A stretch of 64,000 bases of DNA. Origin: Galerina marginata. Lineage: Eukaryota; Basidiomycota; Agaricomycetes; Agaricales; Galerinaceae. Positions 48,320 through 59,374 of the stretch are shown here, one piece after another. Each line of letters opens with the position of its first letter. Position 1 is the stretch's first letter. A program made the translations under genes and the position numbers. The notes beneath the pieces were generated by a model. That model searched no databases. It was not told where the DNA came from and saw only the letters and a list, made by a program, of their open reading frames with translations. The DNA lies in the NCBI GenBank assembly GCA_023014335.1, contig JAECYW010000009.1, positions 1,922,001-1,986,000 on the forward strand, in the 5' to 3' direction.

Positions 48320-49828
48320 ATGTTCTTTATTCTTGTTTGCTTCTACTTCTTTCACAGCAACATCAGCGCTGCGCCTGTGTCCCATGCCTTGCGCGACGCC
48401 ATTCCGCCGGATCTAAGCTCTTCTTCAAGCCAATGCGTTTGTCCCGCTCAACAGCGATCTCTTTGGGACATCCTGTGGAGTTGCCTCGTCACGATCTTTA
48501 TTTGCACCTGGGCGTCTGTCCACCCGAACATACCGCCATTGGGAGAGAGTTGGTGGAAAACTGGGTTGCGTCGTGTGGAACTTATGCTGTGGGCGCTAAT
48601 TGCCCCAGAGCTGATTATACTGTGGGCGATGAAACAGTGGATTGGTGCTCGCTATTTGGTCAAGAAGTATCATGGTGCGTAATATGTGAGCTAAACCATA
48701 TCACTTTGGAACTGAAAGTTATAGCCTCCAGGACATGCATGGACGAAGACTCATGGGTACTTCATCCAAATGGGGGGATTCACCTTGTTCAAACGAGGCA
48801 AGGCCGAAGAGGTGCTCCTCCCTGGTGAAATGGAACGGCTACTCCTAGCAGGCAAAATCGACTTACCTCAAATCACCGAGGAGGAAATCCGAGACCGCAG
48901 CAAAGGCGACGGATTGTCCAAGTCCCTCGTTATTGTCCAAACATCTTGGTTCATCGCCCAGTGTATAGCAAGGCGAGTGCAAAGTCTCACCCTCACCGAG
49001 CTTGAGCTGGTCACCGCTGCCTTCGCCGCGCTCAACGCAGTCATCTACTTTCTGTGGTGGAACAAGCCCCTTGGTGTCCGCTGTTCAGTACCTGTCCATC
49101 TATTGGACGAAGCAAAGCCCAAGGAAAAGCGTTTCAAGTTTATATCAAGTCACGAACCTGGTAGTTTTCCCGTCTTTCTCTTTTCCAATCTGTGCTGATT
49201 GACATCAGCTATCAAACGACCATGGGAAGCACTATCTTCCCTTGTTATCCTCCTATCCTATTATTGGGGAGCAAAACACAATTTTAGCTTGAAGGATTTA
49301 TGGAAGGTGATCATGCATATCACCTTCTCACCGTGGACTAGACTACGTAGCATCATCAGTTCGCAGCCCACGCAACTGCAAGTGACAGGGTGTGTTCCGA
49401 CTGTATCGACATTCTATGCAAGCAAAGACTACACCTCGCTCTTGACAGACGACATCCTAGTACAATCCTTTACATGGATCATTGCAGCCCTGTTTGGCGG
49501 CATTCATTGTGTCGCCTGGTTTTTCATCTTTCCGTCCCGCGCAGAGTCAATAATCTGGCGCGTCTGCTCTGCTGCCATTTCGATTGTTCCCGTTGGCATG
49601 CTGCTCGGTTTTATTGGCAACTTTTGTGAAGACAACGCAAAATCCAATTCCAGAACGAAAAAGTTCTTTCAGGCGCTGCAATACCCGCTTGCTATTGCCG
49701 TATTCTGTCTCCCCGTATACGCCGCCGCACGCCTCCTTTTGCTTGCAGAGGCTTTCGTTGCCCTCAGATACCTTTCCCCGGATGCCCTCGCCGTCGTTGA
49801 TTGGCTCTCATTCCTCCCTCACATTTGA
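48320..49828 (+). CDS. Multi-pass membrane protein of the expanded family, copy 5
   Basis: Exons 48320-48674, 48732-49160 and 49209-49828 give 467 residues. The protein begins MFFILVCFYFFHSNISAAPV and CVCPAQQRSLWD, then HPNIPPLGESWWKTGLRRVE. The first helix has Ile for Ala and Ala for Val (VTIFICTWASVHP). Exon 2 has WTKTHGYFIQMGGFTLFKRG, EEIRDRSKGDGLSKSLVIVQ and VIYFLWWNKPLGV. Exon 3 has WIIAALFGGIHCVAWFFIFP and ends DWLSFLPHI. By eye it is nearest to copy 4, notably in exon 3 (the IGxFxEDN run after the fourth helix). Confidence 0.9.
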
Positions 49829-50716
49829 CGGATGTTGAATTTGAACCAATCTTCGAGAAATCAACTCAACAGATCTGGGCCACTAACCCCAAACTTGAAG
49901 ATATCATTTCACTACGTCAACGAAATTGCCTCCCGCACATTTTCGTCCCCTATTCGTAATTATTTTGACTACCAGTTAGCTGGGCATGGACTTGTGCATT
50001 CACACTTTACCTCTTCACCGCAAGTTTATCGATCAGAAGTCGATTTACAAAATTTGACCACCAGTCACTGACTGTACCCCGTCCACCCGTTGTCTTATTT
50101 TTCGACTGTTCGTACCACAGGTCAATCTTCAGGTTGATCAGCCTCCACACACGTACTCTAGTAATATGACACAAGTCACATCGATTCTCAGTTTGGTATC
50201 CGTAGTATGATCGAATGCTTTCAATTTGAATCAAGTAATATATTGTGTTTTACAGCTGCTAAGCTGAATCATATCGCACAACAACCTTCACCGTCAAGAT
50301 TAATGATATGTAATGTGATCTACCAAATTTGACTACAGTTTGAGGCTTTGGTTGAAATAGTTTTATTTGCTGCAATGGCTTCGATGGCCTGGCGCAACTT
50401 GAGGAGTGAGCAAGGAGTGAGCGCTTCGAATTCAAGACAGAAGCGTGCGAATTTTATGTGTTTTCGACCATTCTGCGTTTCGACATCCCGTTCATTCCTC
50501 GGATCACCGCAGTGCAGCACTGCCAACCATATTTCCTTGGCGCTCAAGTTATTGCACCCTCCCGACGGCTAAAGCTTTCGACTTTCCATGTTACATAGCG
50601 CGTCAGCATGGCAGCACAGCCAAAAACCTAACTTTAGCCGGCCTCTCCCAGGACACCTAAAAACAGCCCATACATATACAGTAACGTCCAGCCTACGTTC
50701 CCTGCATCCACTCATC

Positions 50717-52282
50717 ATGTTACTAATTCTTGCTATCGTCTACTTCCTCAATAGTAATATCAGCGCTTCACCTGTATCCTACGGTTTGCGCGATGCCATT
50801 CCGCCAAATCTCAACTCTCTTTCAAGCCAGTGCGAGTGTCCCGCTCAACAGCGGTCACTCTGGGACATCCTCTGGAGCTGCCTAGCGACAATGTTTGCAT
50901 GTACCTGGGTATCCGTCCATCCGAACATACCGCCGTCCGGAGAGAAGTGGTGGAAAACCGGATTGCGACGACTGGAACTTATGTGCTGGGTGCTTATTGC
51001 GCCAGAGCTGATAATACTATGGGCGATGAGACAGTGGAATGGTGCTCGGGCAATTGTTAGAAAATATCATGGTGCGATTATGTCTGGCATATTGGATGTC
51101 CTTTGGAACTGACAGTAATATGCTTCAGAGCACAGATGGACAAAGACACATGGGTACTTCATGCAAATGGGCGGATTCACCTTGTTCAAAGGAGGTGAAC
51201 CGGTAGGTGTACTCTTGCCAGCGCAAATGGACCGTTTACTTGAAACTGGTAAAATCGACCTTCCCCATATCACAGAGGAGGAAATTCGTGACAGAAGCAA
51301 AGGTGACGGACTGTCCAAGGCACTCGTGCTTGGACAAACTTCTTGGTTCATTGCCCAGTGTATTGCAAGGCGGGCTCAAGGGCTTATCCTCACCGAACTC
51401 GAACTAGTCACTGCCGCTTTCGCCGCCCTGAATGGAGCCATGTACTTTCTCTGGTGGAATAAACCCCTTGACGTCCGGTGTTCAGTAGCAGTCCATTTAT
51501 TGGATCAGCCAAAAGAACCCTACAAGTTTCAAGCACCAAAGCTACATGGTCAGTTGTTTGTGCTCTCCATTTTTTTTCGAACCTTGCTAATCGCATTTTT
51601 AATAGCATTCTCACCTCGAAGTGCAATATTCTCCTTGCATCATGGACCGACCAAAATTTCGTTCTCTTTGGCAATCCAATATTGGAACTCAATGAAGAAC
51701 AGCAGTCTGCAGACTGTGTGGAAGATTGTGATAAACATTATCGTCTTTCCATGGACTGTAATCAAGAGCTTTTTGATACGACTAGCTAACATCATTACTC
51801 CTGAGGTTGTCCGAAATACGACGGGATCCGTTTCGACAGTCCCAACGTTCTATGCAAGTACAGACAACAATTATGTGACCGAGAGGTTCTTGTCATTTTC
51901 TCTTGCTTCAACCATTGCAGCGCTATTCGGCGGTTTGCACTGTATCGCCTGGTTTTTCACATTTCCATCTTACGCAGAGTTGATAACCTGGCGAGTCTGC
52001 TCTGTTATTATATCAACTATTCCCCTGGGCGTGCTGTTCTTTAGCGTCGCTCGTTTCCGTTACGACCACGAGGAACCCAACTCAAGATTGAAAAAAATCT
52101 TCGGCACACTAGGAGCATTGCCCGCTTTTCTCGTGGTCATTGCTATTCTCGTCGCCATGGGTCTTCTTATATATGCCATTGCACGCCTCCTTTTGCTCAG
52201 TGAGGCCTTCGCTGCCCTCCGATACCTTCCACCAGATGCTCTTGCCGTCGTCGACTGGCTGTCATTCCTTCCCCATATCTGA
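50717..52282 (+). CDS. Multi-pass membrane protein of the expanded family, copy 6
   Basis: Exons 50717-51071, 51129-51548 and 51606-52282 give 483 residues. It begins MLLILAIVYFLNSNISASPV, then CECPAQQRSLWD and HPNIPPSGEKWWKTGLRRLE. Exon 2 has WTKTHGYFMQMGGFTLFKGG, EEIRDRSKGDGLSKALVLGQ and AMYFLWWNKPLDV. The second intron (51549-51605) is 57 nt and free of stops, so retention would add 19 residues in frame. Exon 3 has STIAALFGGLHCIAWFFTFP, a Gly/Leu-rich helix with VVIAILVAMGLLIYAIARLL and the end DWLSFLPHI. Confidence 0.9.
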
Positions 52283-53709
52283 CCCACATTGAAATTACCA
52301 CAGCTCATCATCAACATCAATGACCTGGTAGTGGGCCAATATGAATCGACATCGTCTCCGAGCAAACACCTGCGGTTTTTGGGTCGACTTTCGCATATCC
52401 ATGACCCATAGCCACAATATTACTCCGGCCTCTCAGGACACGAGGCCAATGCACACCCATTTGGCTTGACAGTTGCGAAGGAGATGAATGTCAGAATTGT
52501 GGCCTATCGTAGTACCTAATCCGCATCATCCAGTCATTGACTCATTCGGCTTTCTGTTGTTCGCTATAGTTTACGTCGGGTCAATTACCCACCATGTAGC
52601 GAGAGCCACAGTATTAGTAGTCATACATTGCATTAAATGGGTAGTACTATATACCTTCAAAGTTCAAATCCCACAGCGGGATAACTTCCAGATGAAGGAC
52701 GAAGTACAAGATTAATATTGGAATGGACCCTGGCTCCGGCTCGCCATGGGTAGAAAGGTTTAAGCAAGGTTTAAGGTTGAACAGTCCTCGCGGAAGACCT
52801 GGACCGTCTGTCCACCTGAGATAAGGAGTTGTTCATCACGAAGAGTTTAGGACCTTAGGAAGGATTGGTGGCGAGCCTGAGGTTGCTGAATGCCTCGGAG
52901 TTTTCCAGGGGTACTTTATAATTAAATAACCTGCAACCACAGCCTCCACCCCAGGACTCTGCGAAAACAATGGACGCGACGCTGACCAGCCTCAGCAGAA
53001 GATTGCAACACGGCGCCCACCATGCTCTTCATCCTGACTTGCCTCTATTTCTTTCACAGCACCATAAGCGCCACACCCGTTTCGAATGTCTTGCGAGACA
53101 CCATTTCTTCTGATCTCAGCTCTTCTTCAGGCCAGTGTGTATGTCCCGACCAGCAGCGCTCTCTTTGGGACATCCTCTGGAGCTGCCTCGCAACGATCTT
53201 TGCATGCACCTGGGTCTCGGTCCACCCGAACATACCGCCGTCTGGAGAGAAATGGTGGAGGACAGGACTGCGCCGATTGGAACTCATGATGTGGGCGCTT
53301 ATCGCGCCTGAGCTGATTATAACATGGGCAATGAGACAGTGGTTCGGTGCTCGCACGATGGTCAAGAAGTATCACGGTACGCGACCATGTTTTCTATCTC
53401 GAGTCGTTCGGAGCTCTGAGCCTTTACTGCTAGGCTACAAATGGACGAAGACTCACGCGTATTTCATTCAAATGGGGGGATTCACATTGTTCGAGGGGGG
53501 GAAGGCAAAAGATGTTCTACTGCCCGAAGCAATGGAGAAGCTACTCCTAGCAGGACGAATTGACCTTCCTAGTGTTACAGAAGAGGAAATCCGGGACCGC
53601 AGCAAAGGCGATGGCCTCTCGAAAGCCATTGTCGTCGGTCAGACGGCTTGGTTCATTGCCCAAGACAGGCCCAAGGTCTCGCTCTCACCAAACTCGAGCT
53701 GGTCACCGC

Positions 53710-53783
53710 GGCTTTCGCTAGTCTCCTATACAGACCATATAATAACAGATGACAATCGATCTGTTATTATATGGGGCTTTCGC
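53710..53783. mobile_element. 56-bp hairpin insertion with 9-bp target duplication
   Basis: GGCTTTCGC at 53710-53718 recurs at 53775-53783. Between them 56 bases (53719-53774) contain a perfect 16-bp inverted repeat, CCATATAATAACAGAT at 53735-53750 and its complement at 53759-53774, with an 8-base loop. Removing the insert and one duplicate restores the family reading AFAALNG. It looks like a minimal transposon remnant or a foldback element. Confidence 0.75.
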
Positions 53784-55344
53784 GGCTTTGTCGAACCAAA
53801 ACGGCCAGCCGAGGCCCGTAAGTTCGAGGTAAGCTCGGTACCACTGTCCGAACGCTTGAGAGAAACTAGCTACGTGACACGTAGCGTACCTAACGTAAAT
53901 TAAAGCTCCGCCCGGATATTCGGGGGCGAGCGCCAAGTCAATTTCCGGCGTCACTTCCCCTCGCGAGCCTCCGAAAATCATCTAATATACTTCCCCTGGC
54001 CTCCGATTCCCAATCTCATGAGATCCCAAATTACGCAATCCACGCCATGAGCTTACCCCCAAATTTGCCTGTTCTTTTCTTTTCTCCTTCTCCTTCTCCT
54101 TCCCCTTCTTCTTCTTCTTCCGACGCCTTCCCCTCTCCGAACTTGAGCCTGAACCTGAACTAGCATCCGAATCCGAACTCGCCTGGGACTCAGGACAGAA
54201 ACGACTGATGTGCCCGGGCTTATCGCAATTCCAGCACCGGCGTGGTCCAGCATTCCCTTTCGATCCTGATCCTGATCCCGATACCTTTCCCCTTGCAAGT
54301 AGGGCCTTTTCCTCCTCCTTGATCTCCCCCCCCTTATTCCCTCGTCGCATCTCGTCGTTGAGAAGCCGATCCACAACATATTCAAGGGTCAAGTCCTGGG
54401 GTGATGTCGAATCCAAGGAAATAACAAGGGACTCATACGAGTCGTCCAATCCGTTCGTAAGTGCCAAAATCTGATCTTCGTCCGAAACCACAACGCCGAT
54501 CGCCACAAGTTGAAAAGCAGCATGCTTAACACGACCGATCCAGGTCGCCATCGATTCCTTCTCGTCCTTGACCAGACGCAGAAATTTCCTCCGTAACGCG
54601 AGCCTCGTCGCCAATCCACGTGCAACGTGAATTCCTGCAAGCGTATCCCATATGGCCTTCGGGTCCCTCAAAAGCAGGAAGTGGTCCAATTGCGAGTCCA
54701 TAACCCTTGCAATAATCTCCGACCTCGCTTCCGACATTTTCTTCACCGGCCGATTTGCTAACCACTGCGCACGGGCAGCCTCCACCTCTGCATCCGACTT
54801 TCCGTCTATATCCTCCTCAAACGCAATCACCGACCACAAATCCCGCCTGACGAGCTCAGCCTCCATGTGTAGCACCCAGTAGTGATAGTTTGTGTCGTCT
54901 AGTGGCTCGAAATGAATTGCGCGGGGCTCCGCCGCCGCCGCCGTTTTCGTAGTCGCAGCCTTCGGCGCCATGAGGGATCCCCCGGAACAGATAACAGCAG
55001 AGATAAGATAAAACCAGGGCGGACACAACTGTCAACGCCCGAAACAACCGAGTGGGGCTCTTGACCGAACCCCGAGAAACCAACTCAACAACCAGACAAG
55101 TTGCGAGTGCGAGTGACAGTCCACGCCAGGAAGCCGACCGATCCTGGGTGACGGTAACGAGTGTAAAGCGTTCGTGTCGAACCAAAACGGCCAGCCGAGG
55201 CCCGTAAGTTCGAGGTAAGCTCGGTACCACTGTCCGAACGCTTGAGAGAAACTAGCTACGTGACACGTAGCGTACCTAACGTAAATTAAAGCTCCGCCCG
55301 GATATTCGGGGGCGAGCGCCAAGTCAATTTCCGGCGTCAGGCTT
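53784..55344 (-). mobile_element. Gag-only LTR retrotransposon (Copia-like, TR-GAG type)
   Basis: Two 165-bp LTRs, 53789-53953 and 55175-55339, look identical by eye, run from TG to CA and are flanked by the 5-bp duplication GGCTT (53784-53788 and 55340-55344). The element is 1,551 bp and lies in minus orientation: a gag-like gene reads right to left, and a polypurine stretch (GAGGGGAAG on the minus strand, 53954-53962) abuts the downstream LTR. There is no protease, integrase or reverse transcriptase. Movement would need enzymes from a related full element elsewhere. I saw no clear primer-binding site starting TGG after the upstream LTR. Identical LTRs point to a recent insertion. Confidence 0.92.
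53982..54971 (-). CDS. Copia-type Gag polyprotein (UBN2-like) with zinc knuckle
   Basis: One exon of 329 residues from ATG 54971. After an Ala-rich start comes EPLDDTNYHYWVLHMEAELV, typical of the Copia gag N-domain, then DPKAIWDTLAGIH, LRRKFLRLVKDEKESMATWI, LTNGLDDSYESLVISLDS and LEYVVDRLLNDEMRRG. A CCHC knuckle CWNCDKPGHISRFC follows, then a Ser-rich and very basic tail (RRRKKKKKGKEKEKEKRK). It would assemble into particles and bind RNA. It is the only protein of the element and its frame is intact. Frame extends to 55028 upstream, but the ATG at 54971 fits the conserved start better. Confidence 0.88.
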   Translation of the reverse strand: MAPKAATTKTAAAAEPRAIHFEPLDDTNYHYWVLHMEAELVRRDLWSVIAFEEDIDGKSDAEVEAARAQWLANRPVKKMSEARSEIIARVMDSQLDHFLLLRDPKAIWDTLAGIHVARGLATRLALRRKFLRLVKDEKESMATWIGRVKHAAFQLVAIGVVVSDEDQILALTNGLDDSYESLVISLDSTSPQDLTLEYVVDRLLNDEMRRGNKGGEIKEEEKALLARGKVSGSGSGSKGNAGPRRCWNCDKPGHISRFCPESQASSDSDASSGSGSSSERGRRRKKKKKGKEKEKEKRKEQANLGVSSWRGLRNLGSHEIGNRRPGEVY

Positions 55345-56206
55345 TGAATGGAATCATATATTTTCTATGGTGGAACAAGCCTCTTGATGTCCGGTGTTCA
55401 GTGCCAGTTCATTTCTTGGATGAAGTGAAGCCTAAGGAAGAACGTTTAACATTTAAACAACCCAAAAAGTTTGGTAAGTTGCTCCTCGTCTCTTTTTCAT
55501 TCAAAGCTCATTGATATTAGCAATCACTCGTCGGGCATGGGACATCATATTTTCCCTTATCAGTTCACCGATGACCCCCCTGGCCTCTGTATTATCGTGG
55601 ATCTCGGGCTTTAAGTTTGTCAGTTTGAAGGTTCTGAAGAATACAATAATGGCCATCATCATTTCTCCTTGGACTGCAATGCGAATTCTTTTCAATAAAC
55701 TCAGTAACATCATCACTTCTGAACCCAAACGACTGCAAGTGACAGGATCTCCTCCGACAGTCTCGACGTTCTACGCCAGCAACGACTATACCACTCCCCA
55801 GAACGACCTTATGGGACCTATATTTTCGTGGATCATCGCCGTGTTATTCGGTGGCCTTCATTGTGCCGCTTGGTTTTTCGCCTTTCCGTCCTACGTAGAG
55901 CTAGTGATCTGGCGCGTCTGCTCTGCCGTCACCTCGGCTATTCCCATTGGCATTCTCTTCTTTTACCTTTCTCTTTTTTATGAAGAGTTTGAGGACCATC
56001 TTAGGATGAAGAAGCTCTTTGGGATGTTGAAGTATCCACTCGCCTTTGCCGTAATGTGCCTCCCCGTATATGCCATTGCACGCCTTTTTTTGCTTGGAGA
56101 GGCCTTTGCTTCCCTAAGATCCCTCCCACCGGATGCCCTTGCAGTCGTCGATTGGCTTTATTTCCCACATATGACCTTTATTTACTTTACATTATTTGCG
56201 CCCTGA

Positions 56207-57660
56207 TCATGACTCAAATGGTAGCGATCGTCGACCTGCAGTACACGATAATAGGACGGCTTGGATACATCAACAGGGATTCGAATGGGTTGGGGATGGA
56301 GGACGACCGTTGGCTTGGCCTTGGACTGGGGGTTGGTGGGCTTGCTGCTGTACTGTTGGGGGTATGTTTTTTTCTCCTTTTTTGGCCTTTGTTTGATTTA
56401 TGAATTTAAATTTGAATTACAGATAATATTACCACCCATCACCGCGAACATGTACTGCAATAGGAACGAGAACTCGAATGAGAGTTGAACGAGGGATAGG
56501 TCGTGGCTCTTTCTTTCTTTCCCCGGGTCAGCAGCGTTATCAAGTCCAGCCTCGTCGAGACCAGCACTCCGCCTTCAACCTGAATCTCAAGGTCGGCGTT
56601 GTTTTCGTTGTCGTCTATAGCAACCGAACCACATCCACCGCCATCTTCGCACCTCCTCTCACCGTCAACCTCAGTACCTTCGTTATCCCAAACGTCGCTA
56701 CTAGCAGCTACGAGTGACACGTCGTCGTTAATCTTGTTTGCCAACCTCCTTGTGCTGTCGCTGCCCAATCTCATCACTCCTTGTCTTTGTTATCTGGAGT
56801 CCACGAATCGCGGCCTGCTTCTTGTCTGGCTGTGTTTCTTTTGCCTTTGCCTTGACTTCGATTTTTTTTTGTGTCAGCAGTAGCAGCCGGCGCAACCTCA
56901 ATCGCAAGAGCCGCAGCAACCCCAGTTTCAGCCCAAGTTGCAGTTGGATTCCCCCAAGGAACTGCGGACACTCATTCGACGCGCAGAATCTTGAGACGGA
57001 TAGGCATCGGCACGGAGACCGAGTCTGGTCGCTGCCGTCGATGTCGTCAGGCACCATTTCTACCAGTGACGAACCCTCATCCACGATGGCTCCTTCTGCT
57101 TTCAAAGTCAAACCTGGTCCTGGCGTTGTGGCTGCTACTACAATCGAAACTGGAGCGCCTCCTGCCGCTCCTCAGCCACCTGCATCTGCACCCTCGAACG
57201 CCACATCCTCGGCTCAACCGCCCAACATCATCATCGACGTTGTCTGCCCGTCACTGTCATGGACCTCCTTGCCCCTCTCACCTACACCCCAATCTTCCGT
57301 GTTGTTACCACCTATTGTAGACTCCTTGCCGTTGTGTCCGAAGCTGCAGTTGAAGCAAGACCAGTGTCCCCACTGGCGTCTCGAGCACTTCCCCAGCTCC
57401 TCCCAAAGTGATATTCTTGCCCTTGACTTTTACTCGGGAAGGCAAGGGTGAGAGATATGGAGATGGTTGGGATAGGTTTTAGTCCTGAAGGTGGTCTTTT
57501 CTTCTTCTCTTTTTTGTATTGTCAATGTCTGTCGGCTGCCCACTCTCAGAAGGAAGTGAGACGAGGTATGCGAGGCTTTGGTATCAAGAAAGTAACAGAA
57601 ATTAAAACGAATGAAATGTAATGTACACAAGATTATTTGGTCTGTTCCAGGGGACAAGCG
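56207..57660. other. Low-complexity region, possible decayed gene
   Basis: A short hydrophobic frame at 56208-56370 (RWLGLGLGVGGLAAVLLG) ends at a plausible GTATGT donor but continues into nothing recognisable. From 56480 to 57450 the sequence is Ser/Pro/Gln-rich in several frames on both strands; one plus-strand frame runs about 236 codons from 56738 and a minus-strand frame about 127 codons. No domain is identifiable and I do not call a gene. Confidence 0.3.
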
Positions 57661-58007
57661 TAAACGATGGCTTCCTTGGGTAGCTTTAACAAGGAGTGAA
57701 ATTAATAAAGATTGGAGTAATAACTCTTGAAACCGCTATTGGCAATGCGACGAGGAGAGTAAGTGGTCGTAGAAGCTTTGAAGTTTCGGCCTCGGATCGC
57801 TCCGCGCCGGTTAATTCCCGCTACCTTTAGGTAGTAGGGTCTTAGAGACGTTCATTTTTAAAAATTGGCAGAGATTTACAAGATCTGTCCCCACGTCATA
57901 GATGTCCCACGCCATGGCTGAGTTTGATTCATTTGAATTGCTTTGTCATTTCACAGTTCGTCCTCGATCTTATCGCAATCTTATCATGTTGTTCACCTAA
58001 ATGGCCT

Positions 58008-58699
58008 ACAGGGTTTTGCATAATATATTGAACACTCGGATTTTTTTTCGCAGGTCACGTGCCCGCCTTCCCACAGCCAAAGAAAGCTCGGCACGCCACG
58101 GCACGATCCAGCGCCGTTCGTTTGTGCTACATTTCTTCATTGTAATGCATTATCTATCATCCATAAACACCCCATGCGTGCTAGAAATGCAATAATATAA
58201 GCTTGTATCTCTTAACTGGGTTCTTTTCTCCTAACCAGAGTCCTCGGTACCAGGTATAGACAAGGACTTAGTAACTTACAATAGGTGGCATAGGCCGAGG
58301 TTCCCTTAAAATGCTCCAAAGAGTTCAATACTGGTAGTCTTACTTACTGAATAATTGAATTCCCAATATCTCGGACTCACCAGAATTTTTTAGGTTAGCT
58401 ATTCTAGAGTTTACCGGTTATTAAACCAGATGAGGGGACAAGTTGGAACTTGGGCCCATGCCAGCTCCTCAATTCGTCGGAAAGGTGTATTTTCAAGTGA
58501 CTACTAGCATTGAAAGTAATTTATTAATTTATTTTAGAAATGCTTGCACTGCAGAAGTGAGGTATGAGGGGACAAAGAGAGCCGTGGCACATCGCAGAGA
58601 GACGGCGGGCAACGGCAGCCGGTTTGTTTGGCTGTGGGAAGGCTTTCACGTGACCCGCAAAAAAAATCCGAGTGTTCAATATATTATGCAAAACCCTGT
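58008..58699. repeat. Inverted repeat pair, arms of about 73 bp
   Basis: The arm 58008-58081 (ACAGGGTTTTGCATAATATA, on through GGTCACGTG to CCACAGCCAAA) is repeated in inverted orientation at 58627-58699 with only a few differences. The arms are 545 bp apart. Each contains an E-box, TCACGTG. No target duplication is evident at the outer edges and the interior has no gene. A foldback element, or a promoter piece copied in inverse, are the alternatives. Confidence 0.7.
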
Positions 58700-59374
58700 A
58701 ACATATTCGTCCAATGCCCAACTGACGCCCTTCCATCACTTATACCTTTGCCTTTGCCTCACGTTTGAGGGACATCGCATCCTCGTCTTCCGTTTTGCGT
58801 GCTTGTCTAAGTTCTTTCAGTACTTATCCGAATCGAATGTGCGTTTATCATTTTACGAGCACTCTTGATTTCGAAATTCGCCGTTGAGCCGGACCTTTGT
58901 GAAAACAGTACTACTAATGAGACAAAGGACGCTAGTTTACGTTCTTTTAGTTTACGTCCTTTCTTGCTATCTTCCATGTAACTTATGTATCTACATTGAT
59001 CTTCTGCGGGCCTTTCTTCAAGTTATGTGCTGTGATCAATTCTTAACCATGCTCTACGAAATTGTTTTCGCTACCAAAGTGAACCTCCAACCTGGAAAAT
59101 TCTAAGTCTAGAAAAAATATCTTAGAGCTTCGCATCAATAAAACCTCAAGTTCTGGACTCAGAAACCGACGGGCTCCGACAAGAGAAAGGGAAGGTAGCG
59201 GGCTTTGCCGCTCGCCGGCCCTACATCCTTATTCTGATAGTAGACGCACAGCTTGCCACTTCATTTACCGACATATTTGTCCTGCTCGCTGTCACAAACA
59301 CAGCTTCAAGGTCCAACAGCTCACCGTACTTTTAGGTACAATGTATGTCTCTTGAGCTCCCATATTGAACCAAC

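Larger units (their letters stand above)
45920..50716 (+). repeat. Tandem array period of about 2.4 kb
   Basis: ATGs of copies 4, 5 and 6 are at 45920, 48320 and 50717, so the spacing is 2,400 and 2,397 bp. Intergenic DNA after copies 4 and 5 is also related: around 47620-47760 and 50030-50180 both show a CAAATTTGAC block, a run near CCATCCACCC/CCGTCCACCC, GACTGTTC/AACTGTTC and an ACACAGTCAG/CCACAGGTCA block in order. Copies 5 and 6 share GCAGTGCAGCACTGCCA upstream. The duplicated unit therefore includes gene plus spacer. Confidence 0.7.
53022..56206 (+). pseudogene. Membrane family copy 7, broken by deletion and two insertions
   Basis: Exon 1 (53022-53376) and the first part of exon 2 (from 53434) are intact, with CVCPDQQRSLWD, HPNIPPSGEKWWRTGLRR and EEIRDRSKGDGLSKAIVVGQ. 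Near 53662 about ten bases are missing where paralogues encode QCIARR, shifting the frame. At 53719 a 56-bp hairpin sequence is inserted, and at 53789 an LTR element of 1,551 bp. The coding sequence resumes at 55345 (NGIIYFLWWNKPLDV) with exon 3 from about 55522. The C-terminus is also changed: one Leu codon is lost and the stop is read through, giving DWLYFPHMTFIYF instead of DWLSFLPHI. Upstream lesions being frame-destroying, this copy cannot make the family protein. Confidence 0.9.

Noticed and set aside
55032..55322. Minus-strand frame of 96 codons across the right LTR
   Set aside because: It is LTR sequence, repeated at the other LTR, and not part of the gag gene.
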